A stretch of DNA of 64,000 nt from Amorphophallus konjac (lineage: Eukaryota; Streptophyta; Magnoliopsida; Alismatales; Araceae). The translations under genes were made by a program, and so were the position numbers. The stretch is from the NCBI GenBank assembly GCA_022559845.1, contig CM040118.1, positions 161,778,331 to 161,842,330 of the forward strand. Reading direction: 5' to 3'. Of the stretch, positions 9,496 through 20,868 are shown one piece after another (position 1 is the stretch's first letter; every line of letters starts with the position of its first letter). The notes below the pieces were generated by a model. That model did not search any database, had not been told where the DNA came from, and saw only the letters and a list, made by a program, of their open reading frames with translations.

Positions 9496-11047
9496 GAGAA
9501 TAATAAGGAACACCAAACGGATAACTCCGGGGTGCACCTCGAATCTAGACCTCATGGCGGTCCAATAACCCAGATGTGAGTGCTGGAGAGCTCGAGGACT
9601 AGCCTTCAAGAGCTCTCACAACTCACGGGCGATGACTTCGTGGAACGGGACAGATGTAGGCCACAGGTGGCCATGACTGTTCACCCTTCGAACGGGTTTC
9701 CTCAGAGTTCATGCCACAGAAGGGCAAGCTCCCGAGGACCCCAGGTGATTCAGAGAACCAGAGAAATAAAACGGATGAAAAAGGGGGGGGGGGGGGGAAA
9801 GGATCAGAGCCATAGAATACTGCGCATGCTCACAAAGTCATTCTTTTATTCATCCTCAAGGGAAAGGGAATGAAGAATACAACGGAGAAGATAAAAGAAA
9901 AGCTAAATGTTGAGGTGGGGGAAGAAGATACATCGGCGGGGGAGAAGAAGGAACAGAGCACAAGCTCTTCCCCCCCCTCTCTCTTTCTTCACCTTGGAGG
10001 CGTGAACGGATGGATGTAGCTTCTTCTCTTCGGAGGCTGGAGACCTCTCGAGAAGACCTCTCTCCTCTCCTTCTTCAACCTTCCTCTTCTCTTTTCTTCT
10101 GTTCCCTTCTATTGACCCTCTCTTCTTTTTTTTTCGGCTTCATAATGCTGCCCCTTATATACATCAGCCAGCCTGGGAGCCTTCCTGCCATTTCCACCTC
10201 GTCCGCAACGAAGTCGGGAGTTGACCGGCTGTGCTGGACGCTGTTCATTTGTCCCGTACACTGCTGCTCGTCCGAGGATGGGACGCTCAGAGATCTGCCG
10301 GAGCTTGCCTTGCTGCTACTGCTTGTGTGCTGTCGAACGAAGGTAGAAGCAGAGTTATGGGCATTGAATGTCCTCTGCACGCCATAATGATGCAAAACAG
10401 AGCATCGGCATGCCGACGGGACAGGATGGGGTTAAACCGGTGCGGGGGGGGGGGGGGGGTGAGCGCGCCGGATTAGCATCAGGATGAGGGGAAAGGCTTA
10501 AAGCCAAGGGAATAGTAGCGCGCCGTATTAAGGCAACCTCAAGGGCAAATGGGAAATGGGGGCACGCCGGTTTATGGGGGCGCCGGATTAAGATGTTGAG
10601 GGGGGGGGGGGGCGTCGGTTTAGAGCGCGCCGGTTTAAGTCCCTTCCGTGCCGTTTTAAGCCTCAAATTGATTCTTTTCGAAGTCGCGGCCATTTATATG
10701 AATGTCAACATTCCCAAAACATTCTGGTTGCAATGCATGGCCTCCGTAATATTCCGTTTGTAGCCTCAGGGACTCGGTCTCAGATTCTGCGTGACTTTCG
10801 GTGCATGCCGAGACTGTGCCGGAGTTCCTGACTTTTCTCTGATTCAGCTCTCGGTACGGTCGGTCGGAGCGTTGTAGCTGTATCTTCTGCTTAGGGGGCT
10901 TCCTGAGCGGGTAGCGGACCACCAAGCGGGTTCTCATCCTGATCGGGCGAGGCATGAGATTTGTTCGACATTTCCATCTTCGGCTTGCTCTCGAGTGTCG
11001 AGACGTGCATGCCGTATGATCCTCATCGACATTTTTTGGCGTCCACA
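9496..11047 (-). mobile_element. Tat-like LTR, unit E1 (minus strand)
   Basis: On minus it starts at 11047 with TGTGGACGCCAAAAAATG. It runs through a GCGCCGG array (10440-10650), a TATA box at 10154-10161, a GA-rich leader and an AATAAA signal at 9850-9845, and ends near the primer-like site at 9495. The order upstream region, TATA, leader, polyadenylation signal, primer site is that of a 5' LTR. Its outer edge abuts the CCCC/GGGG array, so the unit appears to have inserted into the neighbouring unit. No coding domain is present. The length (about 1.55 kb) suits a Tat-like LTR. Confidence 0.65.
10154..10161 (-). promoter_or_regulatory. TATA box of LTR E1
   Basis: The minus strand reads TATATAAG followed by GGGG. 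It lies about 890 bases inside the LTR start and about 300 bases upstream of the AATAAA at 9850, a spacing typical of an LTR R region. Confidence 0.55.
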
Positions 11048-14000
11048 ATGCCCCCCCCCGGGGGGGGGGGGGTATATGTTGCTTCATGGACCCCGAGACC
11101 GGGATGTATTCCTTCTTCAGATGCCCCTAAGCCGGTGCAGACTCTTTTCATCTTATGCTCCCAAGGCGGGATGCAGCTTTTTCAAATGCCCCTAAGTCGG
11201 AGCGCGTTCTTCATGACTTCTATGCCCCCACTGGCGGGGTTTGTCTCTTCTTCAAATACCCTTAAGCTGGGGTGGACTTCTCTTCATATGCCCCTGAGTC
11301 GGGGCGTGTTCTTTATAGCTTCTAGGCCCTCGAGGCGAGGTATGCTTCCTCTTCAAGTACCGCCAAGACGGGGTGTGATTCTTGGCTTCATATGCCCCCC
11401 AAGGCGGGGTGTGTTTTGCTTCTTGTGCCCCACACGGGTGGGGCGTATCTCCTTTTTGTGCCCCCAGAGCAGGGTGGATTCTCTTCAGTTACGCCTAAGT
11501 AGGGGTTGATTCTTCCGCCTCTTATGCCACGGGGTGGCATACACTCCTCTTCGTATGCTCCTAAGCTGGGGTACAACTCTATTTCTTCTCATGACCCCAG
11601 GCCGGGGCAGTCTCTTCTTCTTATGCTTATGTTCCCCTAAGCGGGGTGCATTCCTTTCTTCATGTGCCCCTAAGCCGGGGGATGTTGTTTGTCCTGCTTC
11701 AAATGCCCCCGAATCGGGGTATAGTTTTGTCTCATATGCCCTTAGGGCGGGGGTGTATTTCTCTTCATGTACCACTCAGTCGGGGCATATTTCTTCTTCA
11801 GATACCCCCTGAGCCGGGGTGCATTCTTGCTGCTTCTTATGCCCCTAAATCGGGGTATAGTTTTGTCTCATATGCCCCTGGAGCGGGGGTGTATTTCTCT
11901 TCATGTACCCCTGGGAATGGGGTGTACTCTTCACGGCTTCTATGCCCCCAGGCGGGGTATGTTTCTTCTTCATGTGCCCCTGGTACGGGGCGTAGCTCTC
12001 TTCAAATGCCCCCGGGACGGGGGTGTATCTTTTGCTTCTTATGCCCCCCTGAGGCCGGGGTGTATCTTTTGCTTCTTACGCCCCCCTGAGGCGGAGGTGT
12101 ATCTCTTTACGGCTTCTGTGCCCCCGAAGCAGGGTATGTTGTTTCTTCAAATGCCGCTTGGGAGAAGTATATCTTTCTTCTTATGCTCCCAGCTCGGGAT
12201 GTATGTCTCTTTGTTTCTATGCCCCGGGTCGGGGTAGATGCTTCTGCTTCTTATGCGCCAAGGGCGGAGTGTATTTTGGTGCCCCCAGGCTGGGGTAGGT
12301 GCTTCTGCTTCTTATGCGCCAAGGGCGGAGTGTGTCTCTTTCTGTGCCCATAGGCTGGGGTACATTCTTCATGTTTCTCATACCCTTTTCGTAGGGCATA
12401 TTCTCTTGCTTCTCATGTCCCTGGATCAGGGCGTATGTTTCTTCTTCTGACGCCCCTAGGTCTGGGTATATTCTTTCTTCATGTGCTCCCAGGTCGGGAT
12501 GTATGCCTCTTTGCTTCGGTGCCCCCGGGTGGAGGTGTACTCTGTCTCTTTGCTTCTGCGTCCCCCAGGCGGGGTATGTTTCTTCTTCAAGGGCCCCTGA
12601 GCTGGCGCATATTCTTTATGGCTTCTATGCCCCCTGGCAGGATATATTTCTTCTTCAAATATCCCTAAGACGGGATGTATTCTTCTCTTTCTTATGCTCC
12701 CGAGGCGGGATGTATCTTCTTCAAATACCCCTAAGCCGGGGCGTGTTCTTTATGGCTTCCATGCCCCCTGGCGGGGTATGTTTCTTCTTCAAACACCCCT
12801 AGGCCGGGGTGGACTTCTCTTCATATGCCCCTGAGTCGGGGCATGCTCTTTTATAGCTTCTAGGCCCTCGAGGCGAGGTGTGCTTCTTCAAATACCCCTA
12901 GACTAGGGCGTATTCTTTATGGCTTCTATGTCCCCTGGCGGGGTATGCTTCTTCTTCAAATACCCCTAGGCCGGGGTGAATTCTTTTCTTCTTCCCAGAC
13001 ACACCAGGGGGAATGTTTGCTTCTTATGCTCCCAAGGTGGGGTGTATTGCTGCTTTTGATGCCCCCAAGGTGGGGCGTATTGCTGCTTCTGATGCCCCAG
13101 AGCGAGGTATCCCCTTTTTTTTTATATGCCCCCGGCACGGGGTGTATTCCGCTTCTAGTGCCCCCAGAGTGGAGTGTATTGCCGCTTTCTATGCGGGGTG
13201 TGGTTCTTACTTTTTATGCACCCGAGGTGGGGTGAATTCTTCTTCTTTGTTTACGTGCCCCATATCGGGGTGTATTCCTCTCTTCATATACTTCCCTAAG
13301 CCGGGGGATGTTGTTTGTTCTGCTTCAGATGTCCCCCCCGGGGGGGGGGGGGGTGCATGTTGCTTCATGGACTCCGAGCCTGGGGTATGCTCCTTCAAAG
13401 GTCCCTAAGCCGGGGTGGATTCTCTTTTCTTCTCATGCTCCCAAGGCGGGATGTAGCTTCTTCAAGTACCCCTAAACCGGAGCGTATTCTTTATGGCTTC
13501 TATGTCCTCTGGCGGGGTATGCTTCTTCTTGAAATACCCCTAGGCCGGGGTGGACTTCTCTTCATATGCCCCTGAGTCGGGGCGTGTTCTTCATAGCTTC
13601 TAGGCCCTCGAGGCGAGGTATGCTTCTTCTTCAAATACCCTCGAGACGGGGGTGTGTTTCTTGGCTTCATCTGCCCCGGACGTGGGGTATATCTTTTGTT
13701 TCTTATGCTCCCGAGCCGGGATGTAGCTTCTTGGCCTCATATGCTGCCGAGGCGAGGGGTATGTTGCTTTACGTTCCCCCGGGGGGAATGCATTTTGCCT
13801 CCGTTGCCCCGTGGCGGGGTATATCTCTTGGCTTCTTACGCCCCCCAAGGTGGGGTGTGTTTTCTTCTTGTGCCCCCGGGGTGGGGTATATCTTTCGCTT
13901 CTTATGTCCCCCCCCTTGAGGCGGGGTGAAGTCTTTGCTTCAAATGCCCCTAAATCGGGGTATAGTTTTGTCTCATATGCCCCTGGAGCAGGGGTGTATT

Positions 14001-14905
14001 TCTCTTCATGTGCCCCTGGGAATGGGGTGTATCTTTGTTGCTTGTTGTGCCCCCAGAGGGAGGTGCCTTTCTCTTCATGTGCGCTGGGCACCGGGTGTAT
14101 CTTTACTTTTTTTTTATATGCCCCCGAGGGGGGGATTCTTCTTCTTCTGCCCCGACATGCTGGGGAATGTCTGCTTCTTGTGCCCCCAAAGTGGGGTGGA
14201 TTCTCGACGGCTGCTGTGCCCCCGTTGGTGGGGTGTATGCTTCTTCTTCAGATTCCCCTAAGGCGGGGTGTATTCTTTACTGCTTCATGTACCCCCGAGT
14301 TGGGGTGGATTCTCTTCATGTGCCCCCATGGCGGGGTGTACTCTCTTTATGTGTCCCCAGGAGTGGGGTGTGGTTTGCTTCCTGTGCACCCAAGCAGGGT
14401 GTATGGCTACTTGCAATGTCCCCCGAGGCGGGGTATCCTTCTTCTTCAAATACCCCTAAGCTGGGGCGTATTCTTTATGGCTTCTATGCCCCCATAGCGG
14501 GGTGTGTTTCTTCTTCAAATACCCCTAAGATGGGGCGGACTCTTTTCTTCTTATACTCCCAAGGCAGGATGTAGCTTCTTCAAATGCCCCTGAGCTGAGG
14601 CGTGTTCTTTACGGCTTCTATGCCCTCAGGCGGGGCATATTTCTTCTTCAAATACCCCTAGGCCGGGGTGTATTCTTGCTGCTTCTCATGCTCCCGAGGC
14701 GGGATGTGACTTCTTCAAATGCCCTTAAGCCGGGGTGTAGCTTTTGCTTTGTGTGCCCCTCAGTCGGGGCGACTTCTCTTCATGTGCCCCTGGGAATGGG
14801 GTGTATTTCTTTTTTTGCCTCCTATGCCCCCGTAGCAGGGTATATATCTTCTTCTCATCCCCCATGGCGGGGTATATGCATGCTCTCTTCGGGAGTGGTG
14901 GTCGT
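11048..14905. repeat. 3.9-kb array of CCCC...GGGG palindromes (~45-bp unit)
   Basis: Roughly 80-90 units. Each is a palindrome such as GCCCCTAAGCCGGGGC or TGCCCCCAGGCGGGGT followed by a CT-rich spacer (GTATTCTTTATGGCTTCTA, TTTCTTCTTCAAATA). The 5- to 8-base spacer and the flanks vary while the C-run and G-run are kept. A larger duplication is visible: the start at 11048-11100 and the segment at 13325-13385 share a long C/G run followed by GTTGCTTCATGGA. Long frames over this region are artefacts of the repeat. Confidence 0.9.
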
Positions 14906-15702
14906 GCTTGGCCTCATTGCTATAAAGCATTCCCCACAGCGGGCAACCATTCACCAAGCTACAATTGTGGCTCGCTGGGTCTTTTAACAACCACTCGGGG
15001 GCCATTTTGTGCCGAATGGAGGCAGCAGAAAGGAGGAACGAGCGGGGTCATTGCACCGCGAACTCGGGACCTCCTAGAGTCAGGCGGGATGCCGGGTTTC
15101 TTCTTGCTCTTTCAGTCGGCGATGCTGGCCAACTTTTCTTCCTTTCTTCTTTATTTCTCCCCTTTTTTTGTATGATTGACCAGGGTGGAGGTGCAGGAGA
15201 GCGTTCACCCCCTCAGGGAGGGGATGAGTGGTTCGCTCCACCGCATCAACCCCACAGTGGTAATCTTTGTTCAGCACGGGTCTCGACGGACGTGGCCGTA
15301 CAACCCTCTCTTGCCAATTCTTTCTCTTCTTTTTTTTGCTTCTTTCTTTTCTCTTTTTTTTTCTTTTCTTCTCTTCTTCTTTTCTTCTTTTCTTCTTTTC
15401 TTCTCTTTCTTCTTGAGGGAAACGGGGGGGGGGGGGGGCTTGATTTCCCCTTCCTTCTCTTCTCTTTCTCTTCTCCCTTTTTTATAATAGCCCCCATGAT
15501 TCCAGGAAGCTGCATATACTTCGAAGCAGCGTCCTCGAGGCCACGAAGGCAGCTGCGCCGAGTCTGGATTTTCTCCCCATAGGGTTGGCGAAGACAGCAC
15601 CTGCAATTCATCAAAGCAGGCAAACATCGTTTATTAGGAGGCCATGAGGCCTTGAATCCCGGCGAAGAGATGAAGGGTAGTTTCGGTCCCACCGGGCGTG
15701 CC
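14906..15702. other. Non-coding spacer with long CT tract
   Basis: A CT-rich tract lies at about 15300-15420 with a G-run at 15425-15438. The rest is unstructured and I see no gene. The unit E1 has no equivalent tract here, so this part is unit-specific. Confidence 0.5.
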
Positions 15703-15960
15703 AGACTTGTGGACGCACTTTTTGTTCGTCTATTGTTGAGCTCGTCTCTTCGGGAATGGTTGATTCGTCTATTAAGTGCGTGGGCATGCCAGTCACAAAG
15801 TGACAATTTATTCGGGCTCCGAAGAGCCCACGGTGCGCTCGATCTGACTCGGTCAGACGATTGTGTGGTTCGTGTCGGGACCAAAACCCGCCGCGCCATA
15901 AAGGTCACGGCGTCATTTACATCCCCCATACGAGGGAACACCCTTGATTAATCGCCGAGA
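15703..15960. repeat. Conserved 250-bp non-coding block, copy 2 of 2
   Basis: Counterpart of 7884-8145, sharing TGTGGACGCAC, GGCATGCCAGTCACAAAGTG, CGCGCTCGATCTGACT-type words, GTGTCGGGACC and ACATCCCCCATACG. In both copies it is followed by CGGAC/GTCCG repeats on the right and preceded, directly or after a spacer, by the CCCC/GGGG array on the left. Confidence 0.8.
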
Positions 15961-16059
15961 TTCAGGGTCTCATGGCCAAGAAATCAATTGCATGGAAGGT
16001 CTATTACGAGGTATTGAAATCCTCGCGCGAGGGCGAGAAGAAAACCCTTCACAGTCATG

Positions 16060-17330
16060 TCAGTCGTGTACTGACCATTTAATGTTCGGACGAATGTCCG
16101 GCTCGAGAAGATCGCGGTTGTTGCGGGAAAACCGGAACGCATGTATGCCGAGGTACGGCAAATCTATTGTTCGGAAGAGCGGAGAACGTTTGGCTAAACC
16201 TCGGTCAGAGCGGTCAGAAACCAGTAAATCTGTTGGCCCGGTGCAAGAGCAAGCTGCGACCATACTGCGGTGGGCCCCCTCGCGGTCGAAACAAGACTTG
16301 CATGAGCGTCATTAATGTTTCTGGTGCCAAGGGGCAATGAGGGAATATCCCGTGAACCGGCTGAAAAGCCCTGTGTCTAGGGAAGCGGACGTTCGAAACG
16401 TGTCGGTCATTCGGGAGACCGTTTAATATTCGGACGGGAGTCCGGCTTGAGAATATTGTAATCGTCACGGGAGGACCTGGGACATATGCATGCCGGGATA
16501 CGGCAAGTTTATGATTCTAAGACACCGAAAACATTCGGTCAAATCTCGATTAGTGTAGCAGGAAACCGGTAAATCTATTGGCCCGGTGCGAGATCGAGTC
16601 AAGACCATACCGGGGGCGCCTCCCGTGGTCCGAACGAGGCTAGCGCGGGCATCATTAATATTTTCGGTGCAGGAGGGCAACGGGGGAGAGTCCCAGGACT
16701 AGACTCCAAAATCAAAAATGTGTTCGAAGGGAGCGGGCTGTAGACCGAGGATATGAGCCGAACGGCGACCACAATCGGGACGGACCCGAGGTCTAAGCGT
16801 GGCCCACATAGGTTTTATTGATATTCCCATGGAAGGGGTCCAGGGGTGGCGAGGACCGTCTCGTTCTATTCCGATTTTGTCGGTCACTCACGGACCTTTT
16901 CATGTTCGGGTAAGGGCCCATGTTGAAAGTATGACGTGGATGGAAACGACCCCGTACAAATGTATGCAGAGTTTACGGCAGTTTCAATGAAAGAACGGGA
17001 ACGAATCCCATTAGAATGAATCCGATTTAACGGGCTATCGGCCCGGAGCAATGCCGGCTCACGACCATGTCGGGGAGGGAGCCGTCGGCCATATTGGTTG
17101 CTCACGGGTCTTTTCATGTTCAGACACAGGTCCGTAATAGAAACGCGGCGAAAATCGAGGTGAATCCGTTCAAATGTCTGCCGAGCGTGCGGTAATTTTA
17201 GTAGTGGCTCGGAAGAGATCCGGCCTGAGAAACGAGTCCGGCTTAATCGGAATGTCAGCCCGCGACGAGGTCGGGCCATGGCCATTTCGAGATAATTCCC
17301 AAGACTCAGGCCCAACCTGGAAGGGCGACA
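16060..17330. repeat. Four large repeats (~200-340 bp) with CGGAC...GTCCG palindromes
   Basis: Units begin near 16065, 16420, 16885 and 17099. Each opens with a word like TTYATGTTCGGACGAATGTC, then has GCATGTATGCCG.GGTACGGCA or similar, then a CTGTTGGCCCGGTGC-like word and CGACCATACYG. Divergence between units is high, so this is an old array. No shared reading frame. Confidence 0.7.
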
Positions 17331-17394
17331 TTGTTGTTCCTTCAGCACCGGGTCACGAGAGAGACGGGGCTGCAAAGTGGATTTTACCATTTTT

Positions 17395-17615
17395 TTTATC
17401 TGGGTTTTAAATTATATATATATATATTTTTTTATTTATTGCTTATTTCCCTCTCATATATTTATTCTGGATGATTTATCCGTTTTGTTTATTATTATTA
17501 CTATTATATTTTCTCTCCTCTTTTTTGTTTATTATTATTTTTACATTTTTTATTTATTTCATATATGTATTCAGATTTATTTATTCATCATAGTTTTTAT
17601 TAATTTTATTATTAC

Positions 17616-17646
<31 letters not shown>

Positions 17647-17655
17647 CATATTCTT
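17395..17655. other. AT-rich spacer with (TTA)n microsatellite
   Basis: T/A-rich sequence with a (TA)n run near 17415-17428 and a TTA trinucleotide tract at about 17603-17646. No gene. Confidence 0.7.
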
Positions 17656-18150
17656 CTGGAGAGAGAGTGGGCCGCTGGAGGGCCAAACGGGGGCTGAAGG
17701 AGTGGGCCGCTGGAGGGCCAAACGGGGGCTGAAGGAGCGTGCCGCTGAAGGTGGAAGGGTGCACCGCTGAGGGGGGAAGGGTGCACCGCTGAGGGGGCTG
17801 AGGGAGTGCGCCGCTGAAGGTTCGCGGGAGGTATACCGGGGAAGGGCTTGGCCAAGGGTACCGGCGAAGGGGCAGGTGTGGTGGCTATGGGAGGCGTACC
17901 GATGAAGGAGCCTTAGGTGTGCCGGCAAAGGGCCTGACCGAGCGTGCCGACGAAGGGTTGAACAGGGGAGAGCGTGCTGTCAAAGGAGCTTGAGGGCGTA
18001 CCGCCGAAGGGTTGGAGCAGGCGTGCCACTGAGCGCAGGGGGAGCGTGTCGGCGAAAGGCCAAACGAGGCGTGCCGGGGGAAGCTGGGCTGGGGCGTGCC
18101 GGCGAAGGGCGCTGTAGGGTGTACCGGCGAAGGGCGTGTGTCTGCACATT
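17656..18150. repeat. Array of GTGCCGCTGAAGG units
   Basis: About 18 degenerate units of 20-35 bp with core GYRCCGSYGAAGG or GCCGCTGGAGGGCC. Related cores recur at 18776-19145 and in the LTR at 20345-20640. Confidence 0.8.
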
Positions 18151-18164
18151 GGCCGGTCGCTGCG

Positions 18165-18775
18165 ACATAAAGTCCGTACATTCATCAGCCCAAAGTCTAT
18201 ACGTTGTCTATTCAACCAGCACACAAAGTCTATACGTTCTTCAGCTCAAAGTCTATACATCGGCTGCATTCATCAGCTCAAAGTCTGTACATTGGCTACA
18301 TTCATCAGCTCGAAGTCTACACATTGGCCAGCCCAAAGTCTGTACATTGGCCAGCCCAAAGTCTGTACGTTGGCCAGCTCAAAGTCTATACATCGCAGTT
18401 CAAAGTTTGTACATTGCAGCTCAAAGTCCGTGCATCGGACAGCCCAGAGTCTGTACGTTGGCCAGCTCAAAGTCTATACGTTGCAGTTCAAAGTCTATAC
18501 ATTGGAGCTCAAAGTCCATACATTGGCCTGCCCAAAGTCTGTACGTTGGCCAGCTCCAAGTCTGTACATTGGCCAACTCAAAGTCTATACATTGTTCCTT
18601 AAAGTCTATACATTTCCCCATGGCTGCGGTTCAAAGTCTATATATTGGCCAGCCCAAAGTCTGTACATTGGCCAACTCAAAGTCTATACATTGTTTATTG
18701 GCTGCAGCTCAAAGTCTATACATTGCAGCTCAAAGTCTATACATTGTCCCTTAAAGTCTGTACATTGGGTTCCAC
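18165..18775. repeat. Array of ~25 copies of AAAGTCTATACATTGG (mean spacing ~24 bp)
   Basis: The core AAAGTCTRTACRTTGG repeats about 25 times with linkers such as CCAGCCC, CAGCTC or CATTCATCAGCTC. Unlike its neighbours it is not GC-rich and not obviously palindromic. It is embedded between two blocks of the GCCGCTGAAGG family. Confidence 0.9.
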
Positions 18776-19145
18776 TTCGGAGAGTGAGAAGAGTGTGCCG
18801 CTGAAGGGCTGAGAAGGTGTTTCGTTGAAGGGTTGATAGGGTGTGCTGCTGGAGGGCTGATAGGGTGTACCGGCGAGGAGAAGAATGAGACGGTAGAGGA
18901 GTGTGCCGGTGAGGAGCCAAGAAGGTGTGCCGTTGAAGGGCTGATAGGGTGTGCCGCTGGAGGGCTGATAGGGTGTACTGGCGAGGAGAAGAATGAGACG
19001 GTGGAGGAGTGCGTCGGTGGGGAGCCAAGAAGGTGTGCCGTTGAAGTGCTGATAGGGTGTGCCGCTGGAGGGCTGATAGGGTGTGCCGCTGGAGGGCTGA
19101 TAGGGTGTACCGGCGAAGGCTGGAACGGACGTGCCGATGAAGGTC
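18776..19145. repeat. Array of GTGCCGCTGGAGGGCTGATAG units with higher-order duplication
   Basis: Units of about 26-30 bp (GTGTGCCGCTGGAGGGCTG, then ATAGG). A block containing GAGGAGAAGAATGAGACGGT is duplicated (about 18865-18955 and 18965-19050), showing recent higher-order expansion. Confidence 0.8.
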
Positions 19146-19334
19146 CACTCCTCTGTTACTTGTTTTTAAGGCTTTTCTTTTCTTCTTCTCTTTGATTTTT
19201 GCGTGGTTTTATACAAATCTTTTCTCCTTCTTCTTGCAGTCTGTTGTTGCTCTATTTATTTGTTGCTTTTATTGTCTTTTGGTATATGTTTGCTATCCCA
19301 TTTGTTTGTTGCATCCTTTTACCTTTTAACGTCC

Positions 19335-19470
19335 TGTTATTTTCTAACGAAAATTCGGCAGCATCTCCCCTTGACCCGAGCGTAAGGGAGATAAAGGGAA
19401 CGCGCCCACATGGAGTGGTAGAACCCGACAACTGGAGGTGGGCGCCCGAGGGTGGCAACACCTTAATAAA
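19335..19470 (-). promoter_or_regulatory. Post-LTR leader of unit E2
   Basis: Minus strand reads TTGCCACCCTCGGGCGCC near 19455, then GGGGAGATGCTGCCGAATTT at about 19367-19348, matching the leader motif near 9475. By analogy it is the primer and leader region of the minus-strand unit. No frame could be supported. The stretch 19146-19334 holds only T-rich sequence. Confidence 0.4.
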
Positions 19471-20868
19471 ATCTCGGAAAACATAGGGAAAACAACGTGT
19501 CGAAGACCTCTAAGACTGGACAGGGTGTACTGGAGAAGGGGGGGGGGCAGGCACAGATAAAGCCACTGGGCTTTACAGGAGGAGGTTCGCGACCTCAAAC
19601 CATTCAAGCTGATGGCACATCCGGAGGAAACCGTCGGCATGAGGGATGAACACAAACACCGGAAAGTGAAAGGAAAGATGATCAAACGCACTGTGGCTCA
19701 CAACCAACGAGACAAAGAGACAACCCCCTGAGGGGGACGATCTTCATTCATGGGGGAGCAAAGGGCCGTAGCCGTCCGCATGCATTACAAAACACGCCCG
19801 AGCTAAAGCTACGGGCAAGAAAGAAAACCAAAGAACAAAAGAACGGAGAAGGAGAAAACAAAGAACAAAAGAAGAGGAGGTGTTGGGGATCGAGGCAGGG
19901 ACGACCGTCCACTGCTCTTTCCCCCACCTTCCCCTGCTACATCAAGCCCTCTCCCACTCTTACTCTCTTCTCTCTGCCTGGTGGTTGTCGGAAGACTCCA
20001 TGCCGGAGCCCTCTCCCTTCTCTTCTCTCTTCTCCTTCTTCTTGTAGGTGGCTTTGTGTCTCTTCGTTCCTTCTCCCTGTGTGCCTCTTCCTCTGTGTAT
20101 GGGCCTTTTTTTTTCTTCTTCGCAGGAATGGGAGTGGTTTTATACTCCCAGCAGCGGGAGCCCTCGAGCACGGCAGTCGGAGGCGGGAAGCGGCTGGTCA
20201 TGATGGGGATCGACTTCCCCCGTCCTGGATGTCAGGGGAGTAGCCTGCGTGGCCCAACCTCTGGTTGACACCTCGGACAGCTCACTGCGCGCCAAGGATA
20301 CGTAGGGCATGGGCGTCACGTCGTTCCGTTGAAATGCCTTCACGCTGTGCCGCTGGCGGGCTCAAGAAGTGTGCCGCTGAAGGCTTGAAATGGTGTGCCG
20401 TTGAAGGCATAAAATAGCGTGCCGTTGAAGGCTTAAAATAGTGTGCCATTGAAGGCTTAAAATAGTGTGCCGTTGAAGGCTTAAAATAGTGTGCCGTTGA
20501 AGGCACATGGGGCGTGCCGTTGAAGGCACATGGGGCGTGCTGTTGAAGGCACATGGGGTGTGCCGCTGAAGGAACATGGGCGTGCCGTTGAAGGGCCAAA
20601 GGGCGTGCCGTTGAAGGCCCAAAAGGGGCAGTTCTAAGCCCATTGTGAGCATGAGTTGTGGCCCATTTAATTTTCTTCGAGGCCCATGGATTGTGGGGGC
20701 TCTTGGTGGTTGATTTCTCTTCACTGTCGTGACTCTGGAGATGGCTTCACAGCAGTGTGCATATTTGGGGAGTCCGGATGACCAGCCCCTCCGGAGCTTC
20801 CTCACTCGGTGCCGTTGTTGATGCCGGGCCGAGCAGGATATCTGGGTGTGTAATTTTTGGTGTCCACA
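19471..20868 (-). mobile_element. Tat-like LTR, unit E2 (minus strand)
   Basis: On minus it starts at 20868 with TGTGGACACCAAAAATTAC. It passes through about 12 copies of a GTGTGCCGTTGAAGGC unit (20345-20640), a TATA box at 20137-20144 and a GA-rich leader, and ends near 19470. The right edge directly abuts coding sequence of a Tekay-like integrase at 20869, which marks an insertion into that element. Apart from the first ~15 bases it is not clearly alignable to LTR E1, so E1 and E2 are related units and not the two LTRs of one element. Confidence 0.65.
20137..20144 (-). promoter_or_regulatory. TATA box of LTR E2
   Basis: Minus strand reads TATAAAAC inside GGGAGTATAAAACCACTCC, about 725 bases inside the LTR start. 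Confidence 0.55.

Noticed and set aside
13811..14497. 228-codon frame in the CCCC/GGGG array
   Set aside because: Peptide repeats follow the DNA repeat, and many alternative frames exist. No evidence of coding.
11048..14905. CRISPR-like appearance of regularly spaced palindromes
   Set aside because: Units are degenerate, spacers are CT-rich relatives of each other, and the context is a plant retroelement. There is no cas gene and no exact repeat.
9496..20868. LTRs E1 and E2 as the two LTRs of one element
   Set aside because: Beyond the first ~15 bases their sequences and repeat units do not match, so they belong to two related elements.
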